Shown piece by piece: positions 50,201-61,240 of a stretch of DNA of 64,000 nt. The stretch comes from Taenia hydatigena. Lineage: Eukaryota; Platyhelminthes; Cestoda; Cyclophyllidea; Taeniidae. The first letter of the stretch is position 1. Every line of letters begins with the position of its first letter. Both the position numbers and the translations under genes were made by a program. The notes beneath the pieces are model-generated. The model was not told the DNA's origin. It ran no database searches and saw nothing but the letters and a program-made list of their open reading frames with translations. The stretch covers positions 14,120,148 through 14,184,147 of the forward strand of contig JADWOT020000009.1 of assembly GCA_036345935.2 (NCBI GenBank), written 5' to 3'.

Positions 50201-53200
50201 CGGAGCTCACACTGCTCAGTTGTCGTGTTTGGTTGTTAACCTACTCATACCTCACTCGTTGGGGCTCGCTGCATCATGCATCGATCTGGTAGAGTTGGTC
50301 AAAACTCATCGTCTACCACTCGCGTTTTGATTGTGATAGTGACACTGACCCACAAATTACCTGTTACATTGCATCCAGTGGGCGTGGTTCAAAATGACCT
50401 CCTTACTACCCCGTGATATGGTTTGAATTCGCAGTAATCGAATCAAGCTCAGCAGTAAGCTTGCTGCTACTCAAGGCGGTTGTAGGTGATGCCTTTAATC
50501 AGAGCACCATTTCCTAATTCATCACGGCTTGCAGTTCCAAAGACTTGGTAGCTTACGGTAGAAGGTGTTGCTACAGTAGCAGAGAACACAAAATTCTTGC
50601 TACTTATAAGACTACTAATAAACAGCTTACTTTATTTTGTGGGATATACCTGAACTACGACCACCTCCAACCCGGCTACGTAACCATGTTTCGTTAAGCC
50701 TTATTCGACTAGCTGCCCTAATGACGAGATTTCACCTTAAATCAGTCGTGACGGCCAAATGGTAGTCGAGGGTTTGACATTTTATTTAGGACTATAAAGT
50801 CGCAAAAAAGCAGTTTCAGGGTCACCTTTTAAGCTCCCACCTAGTTTAACGAATTGTGCAGCAGAAAGAATGCAGCGGCAGACCTCAGCAAAGCAACTAC
50901 AACTAGACAGTACAATAGAAAAGCTAAATGTTACTGTAAACCTGAGTGGACAGATCTGGTCATCTTTTTAACTTCATGGATCAAAGACCGGGGAGAAAAA
51001 CTGCAGAAGTGTTATAAAGTGACGTGCGCACTATATTCCTCACCACTTGTTAATGCATGACTTACCATTGCAAAGTTAATAGCTTAAAAACTTCACTTTT
51101 ATGGAAGAAAGGTAATACGCCATGGAGAACAAAATGAAGATGCTTAATTCTCAAGATGTGGAAGGAAATAAACGCGCAAACTCACCAAAATAGCTGCCAA
51201 ACTAATAGATGAACAGGCCAATTGGTGTGTCCAGTAATGTATAACAGAACTTACTTCATCAATCAAGATACGTGTAGTCTTGGCTAGTGTTTTCCTTAGG
51301 AAATGGATTGTCTTACCGGATACTGCACCCACGCGGGTTTGTCAATGTCCTTTAATTTCCCAGACAACTGGCATGCTGCCGAGTGAGAGGCGAAAATACT
51401 CAATTAAAGAAGTCGTAAAATGCATTGAGATGGATTCGCTGTGGCCAGGTACCTACACATGTGAGAAGGGTAAGTCAGATCAGTAGCAACTGAACCGAAA
51501 TAGGGATATATAGCAGACAAACAAGTATTGGAGTGCCGACCCAAACTCATTTTTACTCCAAATAAGGTGATGCGTCTTACCCTAAAGTGTTCGCCTATTC
51601 ACTTCAGTTGACTCACAGCAGTAGTGCGAGTCAATTGCCAAAAACAACGTAGCAGAACTGAGGGTTGATGTGACCAAACTGAGGAAAATGTTTATATTTA
51701 TTATGTGAGGGAGCTTTTCAGCAACTCAGACGCATTTCATCATCATTCTGAAGTCAATCTACAAAAGAATGAAAGTCTCTAATACATATTTACTAAAATG
51801 ATATTAGGCAAATAACACAGCTGACAGCCTATTGACACATTAGTGTCAACACACAGGTCCTGCGTTGACTCACGCGATCAGTGGCAAGACATTTACTAAC
51901 GCTTCTCACATGTGAATGCCAGTTCTAGAGTTCATAGGCCTCTACTCATATCATCCACACCCAACCACTTTCCAACAATACTAAGACCTCTGATTTGTGC
52001 GCCGCCTTACTCGAACCCCTAGAATTCTCACTACCACTTGTCCTATGCGCTTTGCTTCATAAGTCTTGTTCACTGTAACTTAACAATCTAGGTTTCGTCG
52101 TCTACGTCAGTTAAGCTTTCGTGTCAACTTGGTTCAAACTTCCTTTGTAGTCATGCTCGGAACAACGATAATGCTGACGTATTTGAGAAGCTAACGACTT
52201 CACTAATGGATCTAATGGATGTTTAATGGTTCCGAGGGGGCAAGTGGTGACTGCTTCATCCTTTTTTTTAATTTACAACTTTGTTTCTCAACCAACGAAT
52301 TACGCTTTGTAACTTGGAATTTCGAACGCTTGTACCGTGATAACCAAAGAATTTGCGTCATTTTGTGTCTACTGAGTTTGCTTACGGCTCTTCCATTAAA
52401 ACCCACATGTGCAGAACTAGCTCATCACCTGAGTATTCAACTGACGAATGCACAAGCACTACTGCAGGTTACATGGGAAACAACTAGTGGCACTGGTTAT
52501 GTGGGGTGTCCTTTTAGGTGGCGATGAGTTTCGCTAGTTCACCTTCAACTAAAAGAAATATTACTTTGTGCACATCAACTTTGTTCATTCCCTTGAGCGA
52601 GGGGTGGGTAAGCGACCTGACACTGTTCGCAGTGGATAGCAGTCAATTGCTACATCAAAGCAAACAACGTGTCACTGCCATTTTCTATAATAGAAAAAGG
52701 CGACACAATTCAAGTAGCGGCAGGAAAATTCTAATCGTAGTCGAACATTCGAGGAATCGTGCGTTGTCTCTAGGTAATCCAAAGCATTGCATTTTAATCA
52801 GCCATCAATAAGCGAAAGGCTAAACAATGCTACACCACCGTTTTTATCCACCTCATGTCAACTCATTCGAAGTTGCATTTTATCAATCTTGACGTTGGAA
52901 GCCCAACACATAAATGACTGGTCACTTCTCGAAACCAGCTTTTATGAGTTTACGATTAGAGGATATGACTCGGAGCTGACGTACTCTAATCGAAACACAG
53001 GGTTCTATTCAGATTCAAAGCGACCGTCATTATTTAGGCTGTGAATTTAAGGTGGGCCAGTGGATGACATGGCTAATGGGCAGAGTGGACATCTGTCATA
53101 TGGCTTAAACCATGCCCGAATTTTGTCCTTCCAAAGCAAAGACGATTGGCACGCCTTGCAACCCAACATCTAAACTTATTACATAAGAGACAAACGACAA

Positions 53201-54002
53201 TAATGCAACAAGTGCATATTGAAAGAGTCAAAAAGCAGCTAAGGGATTATACGCCCAATCTTCTTCTCCGTCTTCTTCACCACCGAAATGAACGCAATTA
53301 CCGGTAATTTTTTTCCATTTGCTCTGCATTGCATCACAAGTGCATACACATACACACCCATACACCAAACGTGTGTCATGCTCGTTCTTTGTGTCTATGC
53401 AGTGAGTTAGGGAGCTTTGGACCGAAGCAGGTCACAGAATTTGTTTGTCAAACCAATATAACACATGCACATCATTGCATGGGAAAATTAAGCAGCACAT
53501 TGATTAATTGGAATCATTGCAATATAATTCCTCCAGTGCTACGACGGCGGCGCAACCAGACATAGTGCAAGCGAAGTTCTTTTACGAAGCAAAAGCATGT
53601 TGGGTGGTGGATGGATGGGTGGGTGGCTGGATGGCAACTCCACTTCAGAAACACACTTTCCTTCTCCTCCTCCTTCTCTTCCTTTTTACTCACATTCCTT
53701 CATTTCCCCTCGATAATCACTGTCGCCGTTTCTTGGGGATGCGTAGTAAATAAAAGAATGGACTTGATAAAAGTTTAAGCAACAAACCCATTGTACAGTC
53801 AGGGAATGCCACAATAGTTCGAGTGATTTTGCATCGCTGTACTATAAACCTGGAGGATTTCTGAAGCGATTCAAATGTTGTGAGCACTAAAAGGAAATGA
53901 TGAGATGCTACTTCTGCTTAGGCTCAGATTCTAATTAGCGCCAGCACACAGCGCCAAGTCTGCAAAGTGAAGGTAACCAAGGCGTTGCTATAGTAAGTGG
54001 TT

Positions 54003-54290
54003 GCAAACTGCGCTAGATGGACGAAGTGATGCCAACAGAGATGACGTGAGCGCGTGTGTGATATTGCATTTCCCTCACGTAAGACATTCTTCCTGCAAAG
54101 CATTCTGTGCAGTGAAGGCGTACTCCTGAACCTGCATTTCGTTAGACTGCAGCAGGGTAAGATGGAGCATGATTATGGGAGAAGGTTGCATGAGGCCCCA
54201 AAGCTGTGGCTGGGTAGCAGAGCACACACTGTATTGAGTCAGAATTAAACAGCCGCCTGCTCACATATATTTGCCTTGATGGTGTGAGTG
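54003..54290 (-). pseudogene. Histone H3 relic in repeat B, left arm
   Basis: Counterpart of the right-arm H3 relic at 60310-60600, read on the minus strand: the upstream Y.PATAL segment, and then an ALQE-like block split over two frames. Several substitutions differ from the right arm, so the arms are less alike here than at 54.7-54.9 kb. Confidence 0.5.
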
Positions 54291-54859
54291 AGAAGTGAAT
54301 CAAAGCTTGCAAACATAACAAAATGAAGTTAGCATGCATTGTGATTGCAGGCTGGTTTGAGATTCGAATATAGTGCTTTTGTTACCGTTGGCATGCATGG
54401 ATAATAAATGGTAAGTGGATCCTCCAATCCCTCTCACTTATTTGGTGCCATATGAGCATCCCGACACACTAAGCAAATTGGACAGTGCTTTAGTAAGTTT
54501 GCAAAAACATGCCAAAATATGTGAACTGAGACACTGAAGTCGTTCCAGTGGCCCAAAAGTAATGCCCGTGTCCGCAGTGCGCTCGATGTAAAGCGAGGCC
54601 ACCGACTGCGCCTGTCCTCACCTCTGCGTGCAATTTGAATGCAAAGAGGTGATGGTCGTATCTTTGGTCAAGCCTGAGTTGGTGTAGGCACCTGAGTAAA
54701 GCTTACCGAACTGTGCTAGCTATCCTGATTTGCCTTCCAATTTTGGAGGCACTTTTCCTACTCTCTCCTACTTTGAGAAGTGTGCAAGTTATTTGTCTGA
54801 GGGACTATTTAAAGCACCTGGTGTCTTGGATGACTCTCACCCAATATACTTGCACACCT

Positions 54860-55047
54860 TACTTCTTGATAAAATACGAGCATTAAGTAGGGGATCAATG
54901 AGTTGTAGAAGAAATCCACCGAGGAGCGCATTTGAATGAAGATGCGCAAGATGCCCACCGATTACTCTCCACTTGTTATTCATTTGCGATGCCATGTTGC
55001 GTTGAGAGTGGACAAAACATGTAGAACGTAGAGTTTGTGTCCTTGAC
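54860..55047 (-). pseudogene. Histone H2A relic in repeat B, left arm
   Basis: Minus frame 1 reads GQGHKLYVLHVLSTLNA, resembling GAGAPVYLAAVLEYLTA. A shifted frame continues NMASQMNNKWRVIGGHLAHL then HSNALLGGFLLQLID, resembling the H2A stretch [32 protein letters not shown]. The order and spacing of G.G..Y, L..L.A, N.A, R(V/I)I..HL, N and LL fit H2A. It is cut at 55047, where a plus-strand H4 fragment begins. Confidence 0.65.
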
Positions 55048-55052
55048 CAAAG

Positions 55053-55251
55053 CACGCAAAGCACGAGATTGTCACTACCATGAGCAGTCTACCTAGACTG
55101 CGAGTTAGTCGCTCACCACTTATTAAAGACTGAGTATTCCACAATTTCTTACCGTAAAGCAGCACAGTTGATTTGTTGTGGCGTGACAAGTCGCTTTTAT
55201 CTGATCAGAGAATGCATTGCCCGCATTATTAACATACCGTTTGCAGAATGA
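55053..55251 (+). pseudogene. Histone H4/H2B chimeric relic, left copy
   Basis: Starts inside an H4 segment (HAKHEIVTTM, as in EHAKRKTVTAM) and passes directly into an H2B C-terminal half: AHHLLKTEYSTISYRKAAQ, resembling [18 protein letters not shown], then QLICCG for RLLLPG. It ends at a TGA (55249-55251). Compared with the copy at 57.65-57.86 kb it lacks about 28 bases between the two parts. Upstream is the truncated H2A relic on the other strand. Confidence 0.65.
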
Positions 55252-56088
55252 ATGGTGTTATGAAGATGTTCAGATAGACGTATGTCTGGAAGGGGTGATC
55301 GCTGCAAAATAGCTGAATAAAATTCACTGCATTATGTCAAATACTGAAGATTATTCTGTCTGGAGGCAAGATGGAGTGGAGGAAGATTAGGAAGGGCCAA
55401 ACTTAACTAATCCAATAGCTAAAAATCCTGATGAATGGGCGTAGAAAGAAGGGTGTGGAAAGACCACAAGAGGAGTCGAGATTTCAAGAGGTAGTGTAAG
55501 AGAGAGGAAAGTAGTGGAATGAAGAAAGCAGTGAAGAATGAGGCGATACTCGTGGTGCATGCCAATAAACTTGATGATGAGGAAAAGAAGAGGACTGCAT
55601 GTTTACAGCTGCTAAACACATACCGCCTACTGTTTAAGCGAAATTAGGTAGTGATGATTGCTTTTTGCATTGTATGGTTGCTGAGTTCCGCACCGTTATC
55701 CACCGCATCACCGTCTTAGTGTGGAGGAGAATCAATGCAAGACCTCTTGCTCTTTGGTGTTCTACCGGATAGGCAGATGGTAGCGTGTGGAGTAGACAAA
55801 GAGACTAGCCTATACGCATGCTTTGCTCTCCTTGTGTTTTAGTTTTTAAGCATTATTTACCAATTCTTAAAAATATTGTATTAATCTTCCCTTCATCATA
55901 CGATATTATATTATACCATACACACGTTTAGGTGCACATGAGTAATGCTAATGAGTAAAAATAAAAGCGATGAAAGTAATAGCCTTACTAGACGTGGCAA
56001 CATAAGTAGTTTGAATGTGCTAAACGGATGGAAATGCATTCAAGTGTAAATTGTTTAAATCCACATGAGTGACTTGTTGATTGGCTGA
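55252..56088. other. Palindrome spacer, unrecognised
   Basis: Apart from 55252-55305, which still matches the inverted copy at 57575-57627, it holds AT-rich DNA with no recognised feature. Confidence 0.45.
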
Positions 56089-56342
56089 TGGAAAGGCGTG
56101 ATCTGTACACAGATGCATAAATAGGATGGAGGGTCGGCAGCGTCTGCCGCGCTGTGGTTGCGTGAGACGCGTCTCTGACTTCGTCTGCAAGGACGGCTGG
56201 AAGCGTGTGCAGAGTGTTTTCCGAGATCGTCATCCGCAGCGCCGTCATGTACATTGGACATGCGACGCTCGAGGACGTCATGGTTAGGACTGTGAACCAA
56301 GTCTTCAAGCATCAGGGTCTTGCTCTCTGCGGCTTCGGACAG
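56089..56342 (+). pseudogene. Histone H4 relic (nearly full length, frameshifted)
   Basis: After a degenerate RRD start, frame from 56135 gives RQRLPRCGCVRRVSDFV, matching IRRLARRGGVKRISGLI. After a frameshift near 56200 the frame from 56214 gives VFSEIVIRSAVMY ([13 protein letters not shown]) and later FKHQGLALCGFG (LKRQGRTLYGFG). The 3' end lacks the H4 stop. This stretch is GC-rich relative to its surroundings, as histone coding DNA usually is. H4 is the most conserved core histone; this copy is inactive. Confidence 0.75.
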
Positions 56343-56504
56343 GTGGCGACGTTGCAGCTGGTGTGTGAACGCTACAACGGCCCTGTTTAGGGCCCTTTCC
56401 AACACCACATTGCAGATTGTATTAATGTCATCTTGTTCTATTCACAAGGCAACTGAGGCTGTGTAGGCAGGTCATATTGGGTAGCTGAGGCAGAGTTGGG
56501 AGTA

Positions 56505-56925
56505 GACTAGCAAGGCTTGGCCGTGCGTGGCGCTCCTTTCTTACACTTGGTTGGCTAACCTAAAGTGAAGTAGCCTAAGCTGCTGCACTAGACCACTCTA
56601 TTCCGCCTTACACTGCAAAAATTCAATCAACATCACCGTTGATCACTTTTGTCCGATAACCCAAGCGCTTTAGCGGTCGGAGATTTGAACCAGCACGTTC
56701 CGCATAGATGCTACGATGCAGCGGGTGGTGCACACAACTAATGGAAACTTCGGATCTACTCGCGATATCACCGTCCTTGCTTTGCTTCGTGATTTATTTC
56801 CTTTGCTCCTTTCGCTCACTATTTCCTCCTCACCTTCTTTTGTCAGCACGACCAAGCTGTTAATGGAAACGTGATTCTGTAAAGTGCCACTTACTGATTA
56901 CATTCCTATGGCCACCTTCCAATAC
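56505..56925 (-). repeat. Repeat C, copy 2
   Basis: Reverse complement of 25508-25905, mostly identical with scattered changes. It lies between the H4 relic and the H4/H2B relic inside the near-palindrome spacer. Confidence 0.88.
56660..56815 (-). pseudogene. Histone H2A relic (N-terminal half), copy 2
   Basis: The minus strand reads SKARTVISRVDPKFP, then in a shifted frame LHRSIYAERAGS, parallel to the 25.6-kb relic. Both copies share the same frameshift and the same unshifted run to a stop, so they descend from one already broken gene. Confidence 0.75.
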
Positions 56926-57574
56926 ACTGGAAGACAATTCTCATTGGCTGCACATCAGTTCAATCATGCAAATGCAATTAAGCAGCAGTGGTACAAGTAA
57001 GGGAAATTAAGATGGGGTTTGAAAACATTCAGTAGTCCTCGTGTTCATGATCCATCTAAAGGGAAGTGTCGTGGGTCTAGAGGCACTAAGCATCACGGAA
57101 AGCGACTACAAGTAAGCTACAACACCTGGCTAGGCGTGGTGCTAAGATAACATCTGTGAGCCTAATCACCAGACGTTTCGTTTGGCGCTTAAGGTACTCT
57201 CTGGGTAAGGTCACCTGCATCGTGGTCGTTGAGAATATATGCTGTCAAAAGTGAGGTAGGTGTTAAATAAAAAAGTGTGATGAAGGACTAAAAACAGACG
57301 GAATGCGAGAGCTAACCGTTTAAAAATTGTGCAGAAGTAAGTAGAGGAGATGGGAAGGCACCAGTATGGAGGTGTCGGCGTGCAAGTGGATTAGTCCTCG
57401 TGGGAGAGATTAAATTACCCTTACCATGATGTCAACTCATTGGTTTTCGTCGTGTCGTCAAAATCTCCTATGTGGAGTGAAAACTCACTACAGTAACGCA
57501 TTCGACACTGTTGCCTGTTTTCTCGCCAATATCCACCAATATCCACGCATCAGTCATTACGTGAATTATCATCG

Positions 57575-57855
57575 CAGTGATCACCCCTTCCAGACATACG
57601 TCTGTCTGAACATCTTCATAACACCAATCATTCTGCAAACGGTATGTTAATAATGCGGGCAATACATTCTCTGATCAGATAAAAGCGACTTGTCACGCCA
57701 CAACAAATCAACTGTGCTGCTTTACGGTAAGAAATTGTGGAACACTCAGTCTTTAATAAGTGGTGAGCAAGTTGCATCAAGTCACTAGAAAATATGGAGC
57801 GACTAACTTGCAGTCTAGGTAGACTGCTCATGGTAGTGACGATCTCGTGCTTTGC
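57575..57855. repeat. Inverted copy of 55,048-55,305
   Basis: Near-identical reverse complement of the left H4/H2B chimera, with an extra 28 bases or so. Together with the B arms it makes a nested inverted-repeat structure. Confidence 0.9.
57640..57828 (-). pseudogene. Histone H2B relic
   Basis: The minus frame ending at 57628 reads SRSIFSSDLMQLAHHLLK then STISYRKAAQLICCG. This matches [38 protein letters not shown] with a three-residue deletion between IF and LAH. SS, IF, LAH, STI, R, L and G are identical. It is fused upstream, in frame, to an H4 fragment. Confidence 0.72.
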
Positions 57856-58006
57856 GTGTTCAGTGTGCGTGATGGTGTGGTGGGCAACTCTCTTCAGGAA
57901 GTCCTTGAGCCTTCAGACCTCCTCATGGAAAAGCCTATTGATCGTGGATGTTTAGCGGTGATCCAGAAGTTGATCGATCACTTCTGCCATAGTTTGCAAC
58001 CACAAC
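57829..58006 (-). pseudogene. Histone H4 relic fused to H2B
   Basis: The minus strand reads INRLFHEEV, a stop, RLKDFLKRVAHHTITH then TEHAKHEIVTTM, matching [28 protein letters not shown] and TEHAKRKTVTAM. TEHAK is identical. A more N-terminal, frameshifted part (NFWITAKHPR for NIQGITKPAIRR) extends to about 58006. At ATG 57829-57831 the H4 likeness ends and H2B begins. Confidence 0.75.
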
Positions 58007-58379
58007 ACCACAACCTTGAATAATCCTCGGCAAGTGTACACCAACCAAATGGAATGCCTCCTGATTAAATGGAAAAATGGTGACCTTGATGAAGTAACTT
58101 GGCGAAGATCAGGTACTATTGCGTTATCACTGACAGCCATCAGCAGTGTACGCAGTTCAGGGCACGCAAGCCATTAATGCTGCAAAGGGCAAGGTAATTA
58201 GTTGATAAATGACGGATGAGCAATGGCTAATTGTGTGTCCTCAGTACACAGAGAGGAGGACAATATGAGGAGGTTGTACTGAGGTGGAGAAGATGCGGCA
58301 AGAATAATGGAGAGAAGGAAGGGAAGAAATGGAACCCTGCCTCAGTGAACTTTTTTCAACGTGTCTCGTACTCCGACAA

Positions 58380-58490
58380 TGCTGCTCGTAAGCATCCATC
58401 AGTATGATTGCTGCCTGTGAGAAAGTCTGCGCCTCTGCTATGATGCTGTAGTGTAGGAAAGGCACCTGCTTGAATGGTGCACATTTGAAA
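58380..58490 (-). pseudogene. Possible histone H3 relic
   Basis: The minus frame reads QVPFLHYSIIAEAQTFSQAA, which parallels KLPFQRLVREIAQDF...FQSSA of H3 with a deletion (PF, IA, F and A conserved). Short and unsupported on either side. Confidence 0.35.
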
Positions 58491-58601
58491 CCAGTTACAT
58501 CGATCCCCATCGAGTAGGTGGATCTCAGCTGTCAGCAACATTTAGTCTTTTGTAGGCAGATCATTCTTCACCATGAGAATCTGTGTCCACATGTCATCAC
58601 A

Positions 58602-58621
58602 CATACACACACACACACACG
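58602..58621. repeat. (CA)n microsatellite
   Basis: A run of about nine CA units, one interrupted by a T. Confidence 0.9.
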
Positions 58622-59477
58622 CTCTAAGCAGAGTCTTTCAGGCATGGGGTAGTAAGTGCTTCAGGCGCGTGACATGATCCGCATGTGGGTGGTTTAAGAT
58701 GACCGATGATGAAATGTTCATTGCACTAAAAACTGTGGCGCTCTAGTCGCTTTTAGCCGCTCTTCTTTCAATAATCCCAAACGACGTTTACCGAGAGAGA
58801 CGTAATTCTTTCTCATTCGACGTCGAGTGTCCTCTTAGGAATGACGCCCTTCGAGTACTAAGCATCACCGCAATCGAACTGTTCCAGCCATTTGGTAATA
58901 AGCGAAACATTTTACGACTACCTCCCTCTCCTTCTCAAAATACTGTCAAAACTGTTTGACACAACGTTGGCTCACGCTTTGGTCTTGGAGCCGAGTTACG
59001 CTTCAATCGTTTTAAACCAGTGCACATGAGGATCCAAAGCAGGAGCAGCGAAGAGCATCGTAACGATACTGACGCTGGTCCTCTACAATTCCCAGTAAGT
59101 GACTACATGATTTGCACTGTAGACCATACAAACACTTTCAGTCGTCAGAGGTAATTAGAAGATCCTGCAACTCCACAGCAGCGAAACAGCGAGCAGTAAG
59201 TGGGAAAATACCACTCGACTTGACGATTCGAAACCCCTTTAGGGCACTCTACAACGACTAAAGATAAACCGCACATCGTGGACATGTTATGCTCTGTACT
59301 TCTCAGTAGCACGTTATGTCGTCATCACGACACAAATGCAAAACGACTGTTACTCAAGAAACGTTGTGTCTTCACTGATCACATCAGTCATGGTGTGGCG
59401 CAACGTCGCCTATCAAGTTCCTATCCTGCAGCATTTGGTTTCAGCTTTGACAAACGTGGTCGAATCATGTGCAGTCA

Positions 59478-59732
59478 ATTGCCACACCTTACCATCTCGT
59501 CACGTCTGTTCAACTTGCAACACAGATGGGTGGTCACGACTGGTCAAGGACACAAACTCTACATTCCACATATTTTGTCCATTCTCGACGCAACATGGCA
59601 TCGCAAATGAATAACAGATAGAGAGTAATCGGTGAGCATCTTGCGCATCTTCATTCAAATGCACTCCTCGGTGGATTTCTTCTACAACTCATTGATCCCC
59701 TACTTAATGCTCGTATTTTATCAAGAAGTAAG
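59478..59732 (+). pseudogene. Histone H2A relic in repeat B, right arm
   Basis: Upstream ISSRLF fits the H2A RIHRLL region, then GQGHKLYIPHILSILDA fits GAGAPVYLAAVLEYLTA. A shifted frame, with a TAG after NNR, gives RVIGEHLAHL and NALLGGFLLQL for the H2A C-terminal half. It extends further 5' than the left-arm copy, which is truncated by the H4 junction. Confidence 0.65.
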
Positions 59733-61240
59733 GTGTGCAAGTATATTGGGTGAGAGTCATCCAAGACACCAGGTGCTTTAAATAGTCCCTCAGACAAATA
59801 ACTTGCACACTTCTCAAAGTAGGAGAGAGTAGGAAAAGTGCCTCCAAAATTGGAAGGCAAATCAGGATAGCTAGCACAGTTTGGTAAGCTTTACTCAGGT
59901 GCCTACACCAACTCAGATTTTGACCAAAGATACGACCATCGCCTCTCTACATTCAAATTGCACGCAGAGATGAGGACAGGCGCAGTCGGTGGCCTCGCTT
60001 TACATCGAGCGCACTGCGGACACGGGCATTACTTTTGGGCCACTGGAACGACTTCAGTGTCTCAGTTCACATATTTTGGCATGTTTTTGCAAACTTACTA
60101 AAGCACTGTCCAATTTGCTTAGTGTGTCGGGATGCTCATATGGCACCAAATAAGTGAGAGGGATTGGAGGATCCACTTACCATTTATTATCCATGCATGT
60201 CAACGGTAACAAAAGCACTATATTCGAATCTCAAACCAGCCTGCAATCACAATGCATGCTAACTTCATTTCGTTATGTTTGCAAGCTTTGATTCACTTCT
60301 CACTCACACCATCAAGGCAAATATATGTGAGCAGGCGGCTGTTTAATTCTGACTCAATACAGTGTGTGCTCTGCTACCCAGCCACAGCTTTGGGGCCTCA
60401 TGCGAACTCCTCTTTAATTTCATGCTCCATCTTACCCTGCTGCAGTCCAACGAAATGCAGGTTCAGGAGTACGCCTTCATTGCACATAATGCTTTGCAGG
60501 AAGAATGCCTTATGTGGGGGAAATGCAATATCACACACGCGCTCACGTCATCTCTGTTGGCATCACTTCGTCCATCTAGCGCAGTTTGCAACCACTTCCT
60601 ATAGCAACGCCTTGGTTACCTTCACTTTGCAGACTTGGCGCTGTGTGCTGGCGCTAATTAGAATCTGAGCCTAAGCAGAAGTAGCATCTCATCATTCCCT
60701 TTTAGTGCTCACAACATTTGAATCGCTTCAGAAATCCTCCAGGTTTATAGTACAGCTAGGCAAAATCAGTCAGACTATTGTGTCACTCCCTGGCTGTACA
60801 ATTGGGTTTGCCGCTTGAACTTTTATCAAATCTATTCTTTTATTTTCTACGCATCCCCAAAAAACGGTGATAGTTCACTGCTCTGTGATAGTCGAGGGGG
60901 ACGAGAGAATGCGAGTAAGAAGAGAGAAAAGGAGAAGGTTTTGCTGAGACGCCAGCGTTGAAGAGGGCAGAAACGGATTTCTAAATGCTAATTCGCTATC
61001 GGCATCGACGCTAGCATCACATTTTTAGGCTTTCCTTCGACGTACAACGCAGAATCACGGAGGAAAACTTGGATGCAACTGAACGGATCCTGCTTTATCC
61101 GGTGTCGAAAGCCTCATCATCAAGGCTTAATTGCTTGTCACTTGACCCCTTTGGCTTGTGGATAGACGTGTTTGTGCAGTGTATGTGCACATTTTAAAAC
61201 CGAACGTCCCTAGCTACGGTATTATTATAGCAGTTGGGTG
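59540..61240. repeat. Repeat B, copy 3 (right arm of the near-palindrome, inverted)
   Basis: Reverse complement of 53,640-55,047, and beyond that arm's outer end still the reverse complement of copy 1 down to about 16,430. It is therefore the longest B copy. The outer edge near 61240 is estimated from where likeness to 16.43 kb fades. Confidence 0.9.
60310..60600 (+). pseudogene. Histone H3 relic in repeat B, right arm
   Basis: The N-terminal part (CVLCYPATAL) resembles GGVKKPHRYRPGTVAL. The next frame from 60398 gives SCELLFNFML for STELLIRKLP and NALQEE for MALQEA. A further frame gives HTRSRHLCWHHFVHLAQ for HAKRVTIMPKDIQLAR. Three frames in H3 order make a decayed gene likely. Identities are modest. 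Confidence 0.55.

Larger units (their letters stand above)
40720..53639. other. Unrecognised intergenic DNA with two GC-rich blocks
   Basis: Mostly AT-rich with short frames. Exceptions are GC-rich blocks at 43143-43340 and 44465-44710, the minus-strand open frame at 47095-47275, and a GGAT/GGGT run at 53597-53632. No complete gene can be supported in these 13 kb. Confidence 0.45.
53640..55047. repeat. Repeat B, copy 2 (left arm of the large near-palindrome)
   Basis: Matches repeat B copy 1 (16.7-17.96 kb) in the same orientation and 59,540-60,960 in reverse complement. The stretch 54720-54955 differs from its partner at 59640-59880 by about one base by eye, so the inverted duplication or gene conversion is recent. 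It continues past the copy-1 breakpoint into the H2A relic, then stops at an H4 fragment at 55048-55053. Confidence 0.92.
56343..57575. other. Palindrome spacer around repeat C copy 2
   Basis: Contains repeat C copy 2 at 56505-56925. The remaining parts (56343-56504 and 56926-57575) show no recognisable gene. Confidence 0.45.
58007..59477. other. Palindrome spacer, right part
   Basis: Holds a possible H3 relic at 58380-58490, a (CA)n run at 58602-58621, and otherwise unrecognised DNA. Confidence 0.45.

Noticed and set aside
52219..52527. 102-codon plus-strand frame with an internal hydrophobic stretch, possibly a small secreted protein
   Set aside because: The hydrophobic part is 50 residues from the ATG, there is no recognisable family and no supported splice structure.
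59336..59614. hAT-transposase-like TDGW motif in one plus frame
   Set aside because: The motif is isolated, and the neighbouring frame over the same DNA is explained by the H2A relic present in both B arms.
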